From positions 1-43,828 of the forward strand of contig JAFZGK010000064.1 in NCBI GenBank assembly GCA_017555445.1: 43,828 nt of DNA. The letters run 5' to 3'. Shown here piece by piece: positions 32,598-41,224 of this stretch; within the stretch, counting starts at the first letter, position 1; the number at the start of each line of letters is the position of its first letter. The DNA comes from Bacteroidales bacterium. Lineage in GTDB: Bacteria > Bacteroidota > Bacteroidia > Bacteroidales > UBA932. The notes beneath the pieces were generated by a model. It saw only the letters and a program-made list of their open reading frames with translations, was not told the origin of the DNA and searched no databases. Position numbers and translations under genes: made by a program.

Positions 32598-34004
32598 TTA
32601 TTTGCGTCTGAGAGCCACGACATTTTCCACATGGTGAGTGTGCGGGAACATGTCAACAGGTCTTACAGCTGTAATTTCATAATCCTTGCACAGAATCTCA
32701 AGGTCTCGAGCCTGTGATGCAGGATTGCAGCTTACATATACCATGCGGTCGGGTGCTGCGTTCAGGATGACCTGAGCGACATCTGGATGAATACCTGCTC
32801 GAGGCGGGTCAAGGATAATCACATCCGGACGTCCATGTTCTTCCACAAATGCATCTGTAAGAATATCCTTCATGTCTCCTGCATAGAAGTCGCAATTGGT
32901 GATGTTGTTATTTGCCGCATTGATCTTGGCGTCTTCAATTGCTTCAGGAACATATTCGATACCGATGACCTTCGATGCCTGACGTGAAACGAACTGTGCA
33001 ATGGTTCCTGTACCCGTATAGAGGTCATAAACAACTTCTGAACCGGTAAGTGCAGCAAATTCGCGTGTCACGCTGTAAAGCTTGTATGCCTGTTTTGTAT
33101 TTGTCTGATAGAATGACTTAGGTCCGATCTTGAACTTGAGTCCTTCCATATATTCATAGATTGCATCTTCTCCCTTGAAGAGAACACACTCCTGGTCTGA
33201 AATCGAGTCGTTTGCCTTGCCGTTGATCACGTAGTAAAGTGATGTGATCTGTGGGAAGTTCTCTGCAACAGCGTTAAGAAGTGCAGTGCGTGCCTGTGCA
33301 TCTTCATGGTAGAAGCATACTATAAGCATCACATTTCCTTCTTCAGTTGTTCTGATGAACATATTACGGAGGAAACCTACGTGCTCACGGATATTGAAGA
33401 ATGTCAGTCCATGCTCGAGGGCATACTGCCTGATGAAAAGGCGTATTTCGTTTGATGGTGATGGCTGGAGATAGCAGTGCTCGATGTCAAGTACCTTGTC
33501 GAAGAAGCGTCCCACATGGAAGCCAAGACCATATTTCTCCTGCTCTGAAAGCACATCTGCATTCTCATTGTCAAAGATCCAGCGACGCTGGGAGAATGTG
33601 AACTCGAGCTTGTTTCTATAATATGTCGTATAGTCTGATGGAACGATAGGGGAGATTTCCGGTACATCAAGATGGCCGATTCTCACGAGCTGGTCATATA
33701 CCTGCTGCTGCTTAGCCTGAAGCTGCATCTCATATGGGAGAGGCTGCCATTTACAGCCACCGCATACACCGAAATGCTTGCAGAAAGGCTCAAGGCGATG
33801 CTCAGATGGCTTTACCATTCTTAAGATAAAGCCTTCCATATAATTCTTCTTTTTCTTTGTTACCTTGACGTCCACTACATCTCCAGGAACAGCAAACTGC
33901 ACGAACAGAACGGTTCCGTCTATTCGTGCAAGTGCTTTACCTTCGGCTGCAACAGCCTCTATAGTGACATTCTCAAGGATTATATCCTGTTTTCTTCGTG
34001 CCAT
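32598..34004 (-). CDS. rlmD: 23S rRNA (uracil-C5)-methyltransferase RlmD/RumA-like
   Basis: 468 aa. The N-terminal TRAM domain (about 1-62) is followed by the [4Fe-4S] cysteines C75, C81 and C84 (FCKHFGVCGGCKW) and C177 (IEHCYLQPS). The SAM methyltransferase domain has YDLYTGTGTIAQF, VIILDPPRAG and the catalytic Cys in VYVSCNPASQARDL. The family methylates U1939 (RlmD) or U747 in 23S rRNA, or U54 in tRNA; which one is not settled by sequence. Its start overlaps the Na/Pi cotransporter stop by one base. Confidence 0.92.
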   Translation of the reverse strand: MARRKQDIILENVTIEAVAAEGKALARIDGTVLFVQFAVPGDVVDVKVTKKKKNYMEGFILRMVKPSEHRLEPFCKHFGVCGGCKWQPLPYEMQLQAKQQQVYDQLVRIGHLDVPEISPIVPSDYTTYYRNKLEFTFSQRRWIFDNENADVLSEQEKYGLGFHVGRFFDKVLDIEHCYLQPSPSNEIRLFIRQYALEHGLTFFNIREHVGFLRNMFIRTTEEGNVMLIVCFYHEDAQARTALLNAVAENFPQITSLYYVINGKANDSISDQECVLFKGEDAIYEYMEGLKFKIGPKSFYQTNTKQAYKLYSVTREFAALTGSEVVYDLYTGTGTIAQFVSRQASKVIGIEYVPEAIEDAKINAANNNITNCDFYAGDMKDILTDAFVEEHGRPDVIILDPPRAGIHPDVAQVILNAAPDRMVYVSCNPASQARDLEILCKDYEITAVRPVDMFPHTHHVENVVALRRK

Positions 34005-35731
34005 TATAATTTAGTGACTTTTAGTTTATACTTGAGAAGATCCTGCGACACATTGATAATGAAGTCACCCATCTTTTCAAGTTCGTTGATGAGGTCCATG
34101 AAGTAGACACCAGTAACATATTTGTCTGCATTCTGCTCGATATTCTCAATCTCCATGTCACGAAGATTGTTTCTCATGACATTAAGATTCTCCTCGGCAT
34201 TGTATGCATTTTCAATATTGTCAAGTTTGTCTTCTGAAATAGCTTCAAGGTTGTAAATCATAGCATCATATGCCACTTCTACGAGATCTACCATCTTGTT
34301 AAGTTTCTTGATGGTCTCCTCTGTGAATGTCCTGTTATGGATGTTCTTACGTGAGAGGATTCGGCTGATAGCTTCACCAGAGTCTCCAAGTGACTCCATT
34401 TCGCCGATAATCTTGTACATGGCCTTGACAAGCAATGAGGTATCATTACTCAATTCATGTGATGATACTGAATTAAGGAAGGTTGCAATTTCATACTCGA
34501 TGCGGTCTGAAATTTCTTCATACTTGACAAGTTTTCCTCTGAACTCCTCGAAAGAATCCATATCGTTTGCATTGATTGCATCCCTGACATATCCAAGGCC
34601 ATTCTTGGAAATTTTTGCAAAGTGTATGATTTCTTTAGTAGCCTGCTCTGTAGCAAGTTCCGGTGCGCCAATGATACCTGCTTCAATGTATCTGAGACGG
34701 AAGGCCTCATCCTCAGTATTTACAGGAGTCTTTATCAGTGTCTCGACAAGCTTCACGATAGCCTTCGAGAACCAGATAAGTATCATTGTGTTGGTGATGT
34801 TGAAGAGGGTATGGAGCATTGAGATTCCATAAAGGAGAGTAGGACCTGCTTCTGGTTGTGTAAGGTCCACTGTAAGAGGATTGTCAAATCCTACTGAAGT
34901 CATCACGATTCCTACAAGTTTCAAGAATGGTCTGAACACGATCAGCATCCAGAATACACCGAATACATTGAAGAACGTATGAGCCAACGCTGCGCGTTTT
35001 GCTGCTGTATTACCCACAGATGCAGCCATATTAGCTGTGATGGTAGTACCGATATTCTCTCCAAGCACCATTGCACATGCAAGCTCAAAATCGATGAGTC
35101 CCGATGTGGTAAGGAGCATTGTGATTGCCATTGTCGCACTAGATGCCTGAAGAACAATGGTAAGAATTGTACCTGCAAAGAGGAATATGATGTCAGACCA
35201 GAATCCGAATTCGGTGAAACGTGAGAAGAACACCATCAGCGCATCCTTGTTGCTGAGCAATGTTCCTGCTGAGCTCTTCATGAATGAGAGACCAAGGAAC
35301 ATGAGAGCAAATCCTACGATGAACTCACCGACGTTCTTATACTGCTGCTTCTTCGAGTTTGTAAAGATGAATCCGAGAATCATCAATGGAACCGAGAAAG
35401 CCGAAATATCTACTGAAAATCCTACAGCTGTAACCCATGCGGTAAGTGTTGTACCGATGTTTGCACCCATAATGATACCCACGGCTTGAAGCAGGGTAAG
35501 AAGTCCTGCATTCACGAAGCTGACTACGAGGACTGTAGTGGCACTTGATGACTGAACGAGAGCTGTGATTCCTAATCCGGTGAGAACTCTTTTAAATGAG
35601 TTGGAGGTCATTGATGTAAGAACACCCCTGAGTTTGTCTCCGGAAGCCTTCTGAAGACCGGTACTCATAAAGTTCATTCCATAAAGGAATAAACCGAGAG
35701 CTCCGATCAAGGTTAGAATTTGAAGTACCAT
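34004..35731 (-). CDS. Na+/phosphate cotransporter family protein with PhoU-like tail
   Basis: 575 aa. The N-terminal half carries two Na/Pi repeats with QSSSATTVLVVSFVNAGLL and LQASSATMAITMLLTTSGLI, the family's paired signature, in eight or nine helices. Residues about 355-570 form a helical PhoU-like cytoplasmic domain. It is the usual bacterial NptA-plus-PhoU fusion of Bacteroidota, taking up phosphate with sodium. It is the first gene of a two-gene unit with rlmD. Confidence 0.93.
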   Translation of the reverse strand: MVLQILTLIGALGLFLYGMNFMSTGLQKASGDKLRGVLTSMTSNSFKRVLTGLGITALVQSSSATTVLVVSFVNAGLLTLLQAVGIIMGANIGTTLTAWVTAVGFSVDISAFSVPLMILGFIFTNSKKQQYKNVGEFIVGFALMFLGLSFMKSSAGTLLSNKDALMVFFSRFTEFGFWSDIIFLFAGTILTIVLQASSATMAITMLLTTSGLIDFELACAMVLGENIGTTITANMAASVGNTAAKRAALAHTFFNVFGVFWMLIVFRPFLKLVGIVMTSVGFDNPLTVDLTQPEAGPTLLYGISMLHTLFNITNTMILIWFSKAIVKLVETLIKTPVNTEDEAFRLRYIEAGIIGAPELATEQATKEIIHFAKISKNGLGYVRDAINANDMDSFEEFRGKLVKYEEISDRIEYEIATFLNSVSSHELSNDTSLLVKAMYKIIGEMESLGDSGEAISRILSRKNIHNRTFTEETIKKLNKMVDLVEVAYDAMIYNLEAISEDKLDNIENAYNAEENLNVMRNNLRDMEIENIEQNADKYVTGVYFMDLINELEKMGDFIINVSQDLLKYKLKVTKL

Positions 35732-35765
35732 ATAATTATTTTTATCTAAAAATGCGAAAAACGTC

Positions 35766-35773
35766 CAAATATA
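35766..35773 (-). promoter_or_regulatory. -7 box of the Na/Pi cotransporter-rlmD operon
   Basis: Minus strand TATATTTG, leader about 28 nt to the ATG at 35731. Confidence 0.5.
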
Positions 35774-35793
35774 GGTAAAAAATACAGTATATA

Positions 35794-37086
35794 CTAGATA
35801 AAAATGAACTTCAATACGAATAAAATAGCAAGTATCGCCATAACTGGAGTAACCTTTGTCCTCTTGCCTGTGATCAGATTCATAAGCACGTAGGTAATCA
35901 TACCAAGGAGGATTCCATTAGAAATCGAATATGAAAGCGGCATCATTATGAGACAAACGAATGCTGGGATCGATTCTGAGAAATCGTCGAACGGAATGTA
36001 CTTGATAGGCTCAAGCATGAGAAGACCTACGATCACAAGAGCAGGAGCTGTAGCTGCTGCCGGAATGGAAAGGAAAAGAGGGGAGAAGAACAGTGCGATT
36101 ACAAAGCAGACGCCTACGAAAAAAGCTGTAAGACCAGAACGTCCGCCCTGAGCCACACCTGCCGCACTTTCCACATATGTTGTAGTGGTTGATGTTCCGA
36201 GACATGCTCCAATTGTAGTCGCGATCGAATCAGCCATAAATGCCTGGTTAAGTCTTGGAATTCTACCATCTTTATCTGCCATTCCTGCCTTAGTACATAC
36301 ACCTACGAGTGTTCCGACAGTGTCAAACATATCGATGAAGAGGAGGGTAAATACGACAGCAAGCATATCAAGGCTCAATATGTGTTCAAACTCGAACTTA
36401 CAGAATATAGGACTGATTGATTCTGGTGTTGAAAGTACACCTTGGAATTCAGTGACGCCCATAGGGATGCCGATCACCATTGTAACAAGAATACCGATAA
36501 GGATAGCACCTGGGATATTCTTTGCATAGAGATATCCAGTGATTACCAATCCGATAAGTGCAAGGAGGGCAGATCCTGAAGTGATATCTCCGAGAGCAAC
36601 AAGAGTGGCATCATCCGGAATGATTACACCTGCACTTTCAAGGCCGATGAAGGCGATGAAAAGTCCGATACCGGCACCGATTGCATTTCTGAGACTCTGA
36701 GGGATAGCATTTACTATGGCTTCTCTTACATTGGTGAGAGTCAGAACAATAAAGATAAGTCCTTCAATGAGCACTGCGGTAAGTGCAAATTGCCAAGAGT
36801 AACCCATTCCGAGACATACGCTGTATACGAAGAAAGCGTTAAGACCCATACCGGGTGCAAGTCCGAAAGGCAGTTTTCCAATAAAAGCCATCGCAAGACA
36901 GCCTATAATAGCAGCGATTGCTGTGGATGTGAATACGGCTCCTCCTGGCATACCATCAAGCTGGCTGAACAGAGATGGATTGACAGCAAGGATATAGGAC
37001 ATTGTAAGGAATGTTGTAATTCCGGCAACAATTTCCTTGCGTACAGTTGTTTCAGATGGGTTGAACCCGAAAAGTTTACTTAACAT
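35794..37086 (-). CDS. NCS2 family purine permease (AzgA/GhxP-like)
   Basis: 430 aa from the ATG at 37086 (MLSKLFGFNPSETTVRKEIV); the frame extends upstream only through a TTG. AzgA-like hallmarks: AGITTFLTMSYILAVNP, GKLPFGLAPGMGLNAFF, LFIDMFDTVGTLVGV and ESAAGVAQGGRSGLTAF. Such permeases import adenine, guanine or hypoxanthine by proton symport. It follows the DUF5020 barrel gene by 21 bp, suggesting a joint outer and inner membrane uptake route. Confidence 0.93.
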   Translation of the reverse strand: MLSKLFGFNPSETTVRKEIVAGITTFLTMSYILAVNPSLFSQLDGMPGGAVFTSTAIAAIIGCLAMAFIGKLPFGLAPGMGLNAFFVYSVCLGMGYSWQFALTAVLIEGLIFIVLTLTNVREAIVNAIPQSLRNAIGAGIGLFIAFIGLESAGVIIPDDATLVALGDITSGSALLALIGLVITGYLYAKNIPGAILIGILVTMVIGIPMGVTEFQGVLSTPESISPIFCKFEFEHILSLDMLAVVFTLLFIDMFDTVGTLVGVCTKAGMADKDGRIPRLNQAFMADSIATTIGACLGTSTTTTYVESAAGVAQGGRSGLTAFFVGVCFVIALFFSPLFLSIPAAATAPALVIVGLLMLEPIKYIPFDDFSESIPAFVCLIMMPLSYSISNGILLGMITYVLMNLITGKRTKVTPVMAILAILFVLKFIFI

Positions 37087-37107
37087 AGTATAAGGTTTTA
37101 GCAATTA

Positions 37108-37809
37108 TCAGAATGACCATTTGGCACCAAATGCAGGAAGTGCATGGAAGCCTTTATTAACAAAGTTGGCAGACAACTCCAATTCGCCGCCGACGCTGAG
37201 ATTTACATTATCCCAACCTTCTATCTTATTGAGATTAACCCAGAACTGTGGCTCGGATAGGAAGATGAATCTGGTATCTTGCCATGGTCTTGCCTCTTTC
37301 CAGAAATCAAAGAATCCGCTGAAAGAACACCAGCCCTTTGCGAACTCGATTCCCCATACACCTGTAATCTGGAAATTGTGGACCTGAGGTTTACCTGAAA
37401 GACCAACTGTTCCTGGAATTGCCTTATAAAGAGCAGAAAGCGACCAGGTCTTTGTAAAATCGTCAGAATGACCGGAGTAGGTGAGTCCTCCTAACCAGCT
37501 GTTATTGAATGACCTGGATGTGTTCAAGCCTCCATTGTACTCGATATGAGCGGAAAGCCACGATAGGCTAGTATCTTGCCAGAAACAGAGTTCGCGTGAG
37601 ATCTCCCAGTATGCTCCAGACATTGTAGGATTGCAATCCATATCGACAAAGAAGTAAGTGCTGCCATATGAGTCAGCGCGGAACATTTCTAAAGTGGAAG
37701 TCACACAACCGCGCTCGACGTCATACATTACCTGTAGATTCTGCGCTTTCATTTCAGCACTCTGTAATGCTGCAAATGCAATGATGAAGAGGGTAATAAG
37801 TTTTTTCAT
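37108..37809 (-). CDS. DUF5020 family outer membrane protein (Tsx-like barrel)
   Basis: 233 aa from the ATG at 37809 (MKKLITLFIIAFAALQSAEMKAQ signal peptide). The mature part alternates aromatic strands (YGSTYFFVDMD, HIEYNGGLNTSRSFNNSWLGG, WGIEFAKGWCSFSGFFDFW) and ends in AFGAKWSF, a C-terminal Phe typical of barrels. It fits DUF5020; by memory this family is distantly related to Tsx, the nucleoside channel. The adjacent purine permease supports that reading. The relation to Tsx is inference. Confidence 0.75.
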   Translation of the reverse strand: MKKLITLFIIAFAALQSAEMKAQNLQVMYDVERGCVTSTLEMFRADSYGSTYFFVDMDCNPTMSGAYWEISRELCFWQDTSLSWLSAHIEYNGGLNTSRSFNNSWLGGLTYSGHSDDFTKTWSLSALYKAIPGTVGLSGKPQVHNFQITGVWGIEFAKGWCSFSGFFDFWKEARPWQDTRFIFLSEPQFWVNLNKIEGWDNVNLSVGGELELSANFVNKGFHALPAFGAKWSF

Positions 37810-37878
37810 AGGTTTCACAAATTCTTGCAAATTTGGTAATTAAATCTGAGAATTTAGCCTTTATGAGCGAATTTTCTC

Positions 37879-37886
37879 TACCTTTG
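37879..37886 (+). promoter_or_regulatory. -7 box of the MATE gene
   Basis: TACCTTTG, leader about 20 nt to ATG 37913. Confidence 0.55.
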
Positions 37887-37912
37887 CCGCTCAAAAATTC
37901 ATCAGGATAAAT

Positions 37913-39256
37913 ATGACAGGATTGATCGGAAAATACGGAAGGAATTATGCGTCGCTTCTCAAGCTTGCACTGCCGATAATTGTCGGTCAGTTAGGTGGAA
38001 TCATCACAGGTCTTGCAGATACTATCATGGTGGGTCAGCATAGTACGGCTGAACTTGCTGCCGCATCGTTTGTTAATAATGTACTTAATACATTCATCAT
38101 TTTCGGAACAGGATTCTCTTTCGCATTGACCCCTCTTGTTGGCGAAAACCTCGCAAGAGACAAGAGATATGTCGTTTCTGCATGGCTCAAGAACGGTATC
38201 GTGGCTAATCTTCTCCTTTCGATTGTGCTGATGGGCATATTGACATTGATATATTTCAATGTTGAGAGAATGGGGCAGCCAGCAGAGCTTTATCCGCTCA
38301 TTAAGCCATATTTTGTTGTGTCTATGATTTCGATCATATTCATAATGCTTGCAAATTCATTCAGACAGTTCGTTGAAGGAATCACAGATCCATCTGTGTC
38401 AATGTGGATTCTGGTGATAGGTAATGCTTTGAATATCTTTGGAAACTACGTTCTTATATATGGTAAGTTCGGTTCTCCTGAAATGGGACTCATGGGAGCC
38501 GGCTACAGTACTCTGATTTCTCGAATTTTCATGTTCGTGATGTTTGTGCTTGTATTCCTTCTAAGACCGTCATATAAGGCTTACAGAAGGGGATTCATGC
38601 GTATGTGGGTTATGCCGAACCGCCTTCTGAGAGTCACAAAACTAGGAATTCCTATAGCCTTCCAGCAGGGACTTGAAGCTGCAACATTCAGTCTTACAGC
38701 TATTATGGTAGGTTGGATTGGAAGTGTTGAACTTGCTGCTCATCAGGTAGTTATAGCAATTTCCACTATCAGTTTCACCACTTATCTCGGACTGGGTTCA
38801 GCTACTGCGATCCGTACTAGTTTCTTTAAGGGTGCACATGACTGGAAACAGGTGAAGAAGACCACGATAGCTGGTATACATCTTGGAGTTGTGGTTTCTA
38901 CAATCACATGTCTTACGTTGTTTATCTTTAGAAATGAGATCAGCTTTGTTTTCTCTGATGATCCTAAGGTTGCGACAATAGTTGTAATGCTTCTACCGAT
39001 CCTCATGCTATATCAGTATGTGGATGGAGCTCAGATTGTACTTGCAAATGCACTCAGAGGTCTTTCAGATGTGAAGTCAATCATGTGGATATCGTTCATA
39101 ACAAATTTCCTTATAGCGATTCCGGCTGGCTATCTGCTAGGATTTCCGTTCGGATTGGGAATTGAAGGTATCTGGCTTGCATATCCGATCGGATTCGTAT
39201 TTTCCGTGACACTTCTAGGTCTGCGTGCACGCAAACTGATGTCAGGAAATAAATAA
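37913..39256 (+). CDS. MATE family efflux transporter
   Basis: 447 aa, twelve hydrophobic helices in two halves. The N-terminal half shows LALPIIVGQLGGIITGLADTIMVGQHSTAELAAASF and the second half begins LGIPIAFQQGLEAATFSLTAIMVGWIGSVELAAHQV, the repeated MATE signature. It is a drug or metabolite:Na+ or H+ antiporter in the inner membrane; substrate unknown. Single gene with its own -7 box. Confidence 0.95.
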   Translation: MTGLIGKYGRNYASLLKLALPIIVGQLGGIITGLADTIMVGQHSTAELAAASFVNNVLNTFIIFGTGFSFALTPLVGENLARDKRYVVSAWLKNGIVANLLLSIVLMGILTLIYFNVERMGQPAELYPLIKPYFVVSMISIIFIMLANSFRQFVEGITDPSVSMWILVIGNALNIFGNYVLIYGKFGSPEMGLMGAGYSTLISRIFMFVMFVLVFLLRPSYKAYRRGFMRMWVMPNRLLRVTKLGIPIAFQQGLEAATFSLTAIMVGWIGSVELAAHQVVIAISTISFTTYLGLGSATAIRTSFFKGAHDWKQVKKTTIAGIHLGVVVSTITCLTLFIFRNEISFVFSDDPKVATIVVMLLPILMLYQYVDGAQIVLANALRGLSDVKSIMWISFITNFLIAIPAGYLLGFPFGLGIEGIWLAYPIGFVFSVTLLGLRARKLMSGNK

Positions 39257-39262
39257 TATAAA

Positions 39263-39313
39263 TCCCATATCAAGCAGTCTAAAATATTGTTTATTAACTG
39301 CTTAGATATGGGA
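39263..39313. repeat. Long inverted repeat after the MATE gene
   Basis: TCCCATATCAAGCAGT (39263-39278) pairs with ACTGCTTAGATATGGGA (39297-39313) with one bulged base, 18 nt loop. It lacks a T-run but sits between convergent genes, so it may act as a terminator. Confidence 0.55.
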
Positions 39314-39362
39314 AGTTAACATAATATAAATTGTATCTCAACTATAAGGTAGGGTAGACGTA

Positions 39363-39950
39363 CTACCTATATATAGCTTTTGCACGCTTCCAGTTGCCGA
39401 ATTTCAGGTCGGAATCCTTTATCACAATGCTGAGGTTGTCGATCTTGAGAAGATTCACGTGGTCAGGATAATCTGCGGCTATGTCATCAGGCAGATTGCC
39501 GAGAATCTTAAGGCATGGATCATTGTCGTCGCATTCTGAGAATACGATCTCCATTTCCTGGTCAGTAAGAGTCTGGTTGTCATCGTCTACAAGCTGGCAG
39601 CTCTGGAATGTCTCGAAATTGATCGCCTTTGCATACTTTACGACTATATGTCCTTTAGGCCATTCTCCTTTGTCGTGTCTGTATGGGGCTTCATATCCGA
39701 GCATTTCATCGATTGCGCCAAAGAAATATAGCATTCCTTCATGTGGAAGGCGGTTTTCCTTATCAAGGGCCACAAGATCCTCGCAGTTGATCTGACAGAT
39801 GAAAGTCAAAGGGTAGTCGTAGGTCTCCCCTTCTTCGGTCACTTCTATTGTAGGATAAAGCATGTTTTCCGGCATGTCCGGATCGCCCCACCATTTGCTT
39901 CCACAGAAAAGAACCCTTTCTGTCTTGTTCAAGTCAATTCTAATAGCCAT
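39363..39950 (-). CDS. YwqG/DUF1963-like protein
   Basis: 195 aa soluble protein. The pattern GSKWWGDPDMPENMLYP, then PLTFICQINCEDL, then GMLYFFGAIDE follows the YwqG (DUF1963) scheme of a Pro/Trp N-terminal segment, a FxxQIN strand and an LxFF strand. YwqG-like proteins occur in polymorphic toxin immunity loci, but many, as here, stand alone; function unknown. It is the last gene of a minus-strand group after two small barrel genes (23 bp gap). Confidence 0.7.
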   Translation of the reverse strand: MAIRIDLNKTERVLFCGSKWWGDPDMPENMLYPTIEVTEEGETYDYPLTFICQINCEDLVALDKENRLPHEGMLYFFGAIDEMLGYEAPYRHDKGEWPKGHIVVKYAKAINFETFQSCQLVDDDNQTLTDQEMEIVFSECDDNDPCLKILGNLPDDIAADYPDHVNLLKIDNLSIVIKDSDLKFGNWKRAKAIYR

Positions 39951-39973
39951 TTGTCTTTATATCTTATTTATTA

Positions 39974-40585
39974 TCAAAGGTTTACTGCCATTCCAAGCAT
40001 GATTGCAGTAATTGTCATACCATTCCTGTTTATCCTCTCATGATCGATCCTGACATTATCATAAACGATGTCAGGATGAGTGTAGTTTACCTTGACTGCA
40101 ACCAGGAAATCCATCTTTGTATGTCGGCTCAGTGAAATACGATAACCACCTCCTGCCTTGCATCCGAATATCTCCTGAACCGGCAGTTTCAAGGAAATAC
40201 CGCTACCCGCTTCCATAAATGTGAACCACCTGTCTGCCAGAGGATCATCTCCATAGTAATATGTACTCCTGAACGATACCGGAACCGCATTATGTAACTC
40301 TCCAAGCCCGGTCAGACCGAGATGAAAAGATAGATTCCAGTGTCTGTTCAAGTTCAATCCTGCATTGACAGACGCTTCGCCATTGCTGTGGAACATTGCT
40401 CTGCTTCCCTTCTCATCGACTCTATAACCTTCAGGTGAAAAGAAATTGTTATGCCAGATGGAATGTATTGACGAGACATATCCCCATTCCGCACCGAACG
40501 TAAAGCGTGGAAATGAATCTTCCTGAGCATTAGATTTCAGTGCGTATGTGATAAATATCAGCAATATGAATATCAATCTTTTCAT
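39974..40585 (-). CDS. Small outer membrane beta-barrel protein (hypothetical)
   Basis: 203 aa. Signal peptide MKRLIFILLIFITYALKSNAQ, then alternating aromatic/polar strands (FGAEWGYVSSIHSIWHN, HWNLSFHLGLTGLGE, MDFLVAVKVNYTHPDI) typical of an eight-strand barrel. No family recognised. It begins 6 bp after the next small barrel gene and probably forms an operon with it and the YwqG-like gene. Confidence 0.7.
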   Translation of the reverse strand: MKRLIFILLIFITYALKSNAQEDSFPRFTFGAEWGYVSSIHSIWHNNFFSPEGYRVDEKGSRAMFHSNGEASVNAGLNLNRHWNLSFHLGLTGLGELHNAVPVSFRSTYYYGDDPLADRWFTFMEAGSGISLKLPVQEIFGCKAGGGYRISLSRHTKMDFLVAVKVNYTHPDIVYDNVRIDHERINRNGMTITAIMLGMAVNL

Positions 40586-40591
40586 CTGACG

Positions 40592-41128
40592 TCAGAACGT
40601 GTATTTTATTCCTATCACAGGTAAGACAGCTGATATCAGTCCAGCCCTGTAATACCTCATTTCAGTGTACTCTTCAAAGATAAGTGTGTGGGTTCCGATT
40701 GTTGGACTGACACTGATTGAAATCGTGACATTCCTGTCATACTCACATTCAGCTCCTATCCTGCCTTTCAAGCCTGCAAGCAGTCCGGGAGGCCTCATAA
40801 GATCGCTTCCCCATCCCAACATCAAGCCGGGGCCGGCAAAGAAACGCAATGTGTTGCCATTACATGACTTTCTTTCTCCTATGATCATATTCCATATGAC
40901 AGATGCTGATGCGCCTGGGTATGTTGATCTTCCGAAAAACATGTCGGCACATTCAGCCTTCATGTTCACCTCTATAAAACTCTCGGAATCAATGAAATGT
41001 TCATACGACGCCTCAATGCCGTTAATGGAGAATGACGTACCTGCACTTTTCGGTTGAGCCGTCACCCCACTCATACAAAGCAGGTAGAGTGCGGTACCAA
41101 GCAATATTTTGCGGTTTTCAGGCTTCAT
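40592..41128 (-). CDS. Small outer membrane beta-barrel protein (hypothetical)
   Basis: 178 aa from the ATG at 41128 (a GTG lies one codon upstream). A signal peptide (KILLGTALYLLCMSGVTAQ) precedes barrel-like strands (TSFSINGIEASYEHF, TLRFFAGPGLMLGWGS, VTISISVSPTIGTH) and the C-terminal IGIKYTF with terminal Phe. It resembles its neighbour in size and plan but not obviously in sequence. A TAACTTAG box (41139-41146, minus) could be its -7. First gene of the group. Confidence 0.68.
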   Translation of the reverse strand: MKPENRKILLGTALYLLCMSGVTAQPKSAGTSFSINGIEASYEHFIDSESFIEVNMKAECADMFFGRSTYPGASASVIWNMIIGERKSCNGNTLRFFAGPGLMLGWGSDLMRPPGLLAGLKGRIGAECEYDRNVTISISVSPTIGTHTLIFEEYTEMRYYRAGLISAVLPVIGIKYTF

Positions 41129-41187
41129 CACGACAGGTCTAAGTTATGCGAAATTAAGAAAAATAAGCGAAAATGAGATAATTTTTC

Positions 41188-41195
41188 TAACTTTG
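41188..41195 (+). promoter_or_regulatory. -7 box of the GNAT-rarA operon
   Basis: TAACTTTG, leader about 23 nt to ATG 41225. Confidence 0.5.
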
Positions 41196-41224
41196 TCGGG
41201 TTGTACTAACCTAAAATATTTATT

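Noticed and set aside
39347..39368. AGGTAG/CTACCT small stem over the YwqG-like stop codon
   Set aside because: Only 6 bp with no T-run; too weak to call a terminator.
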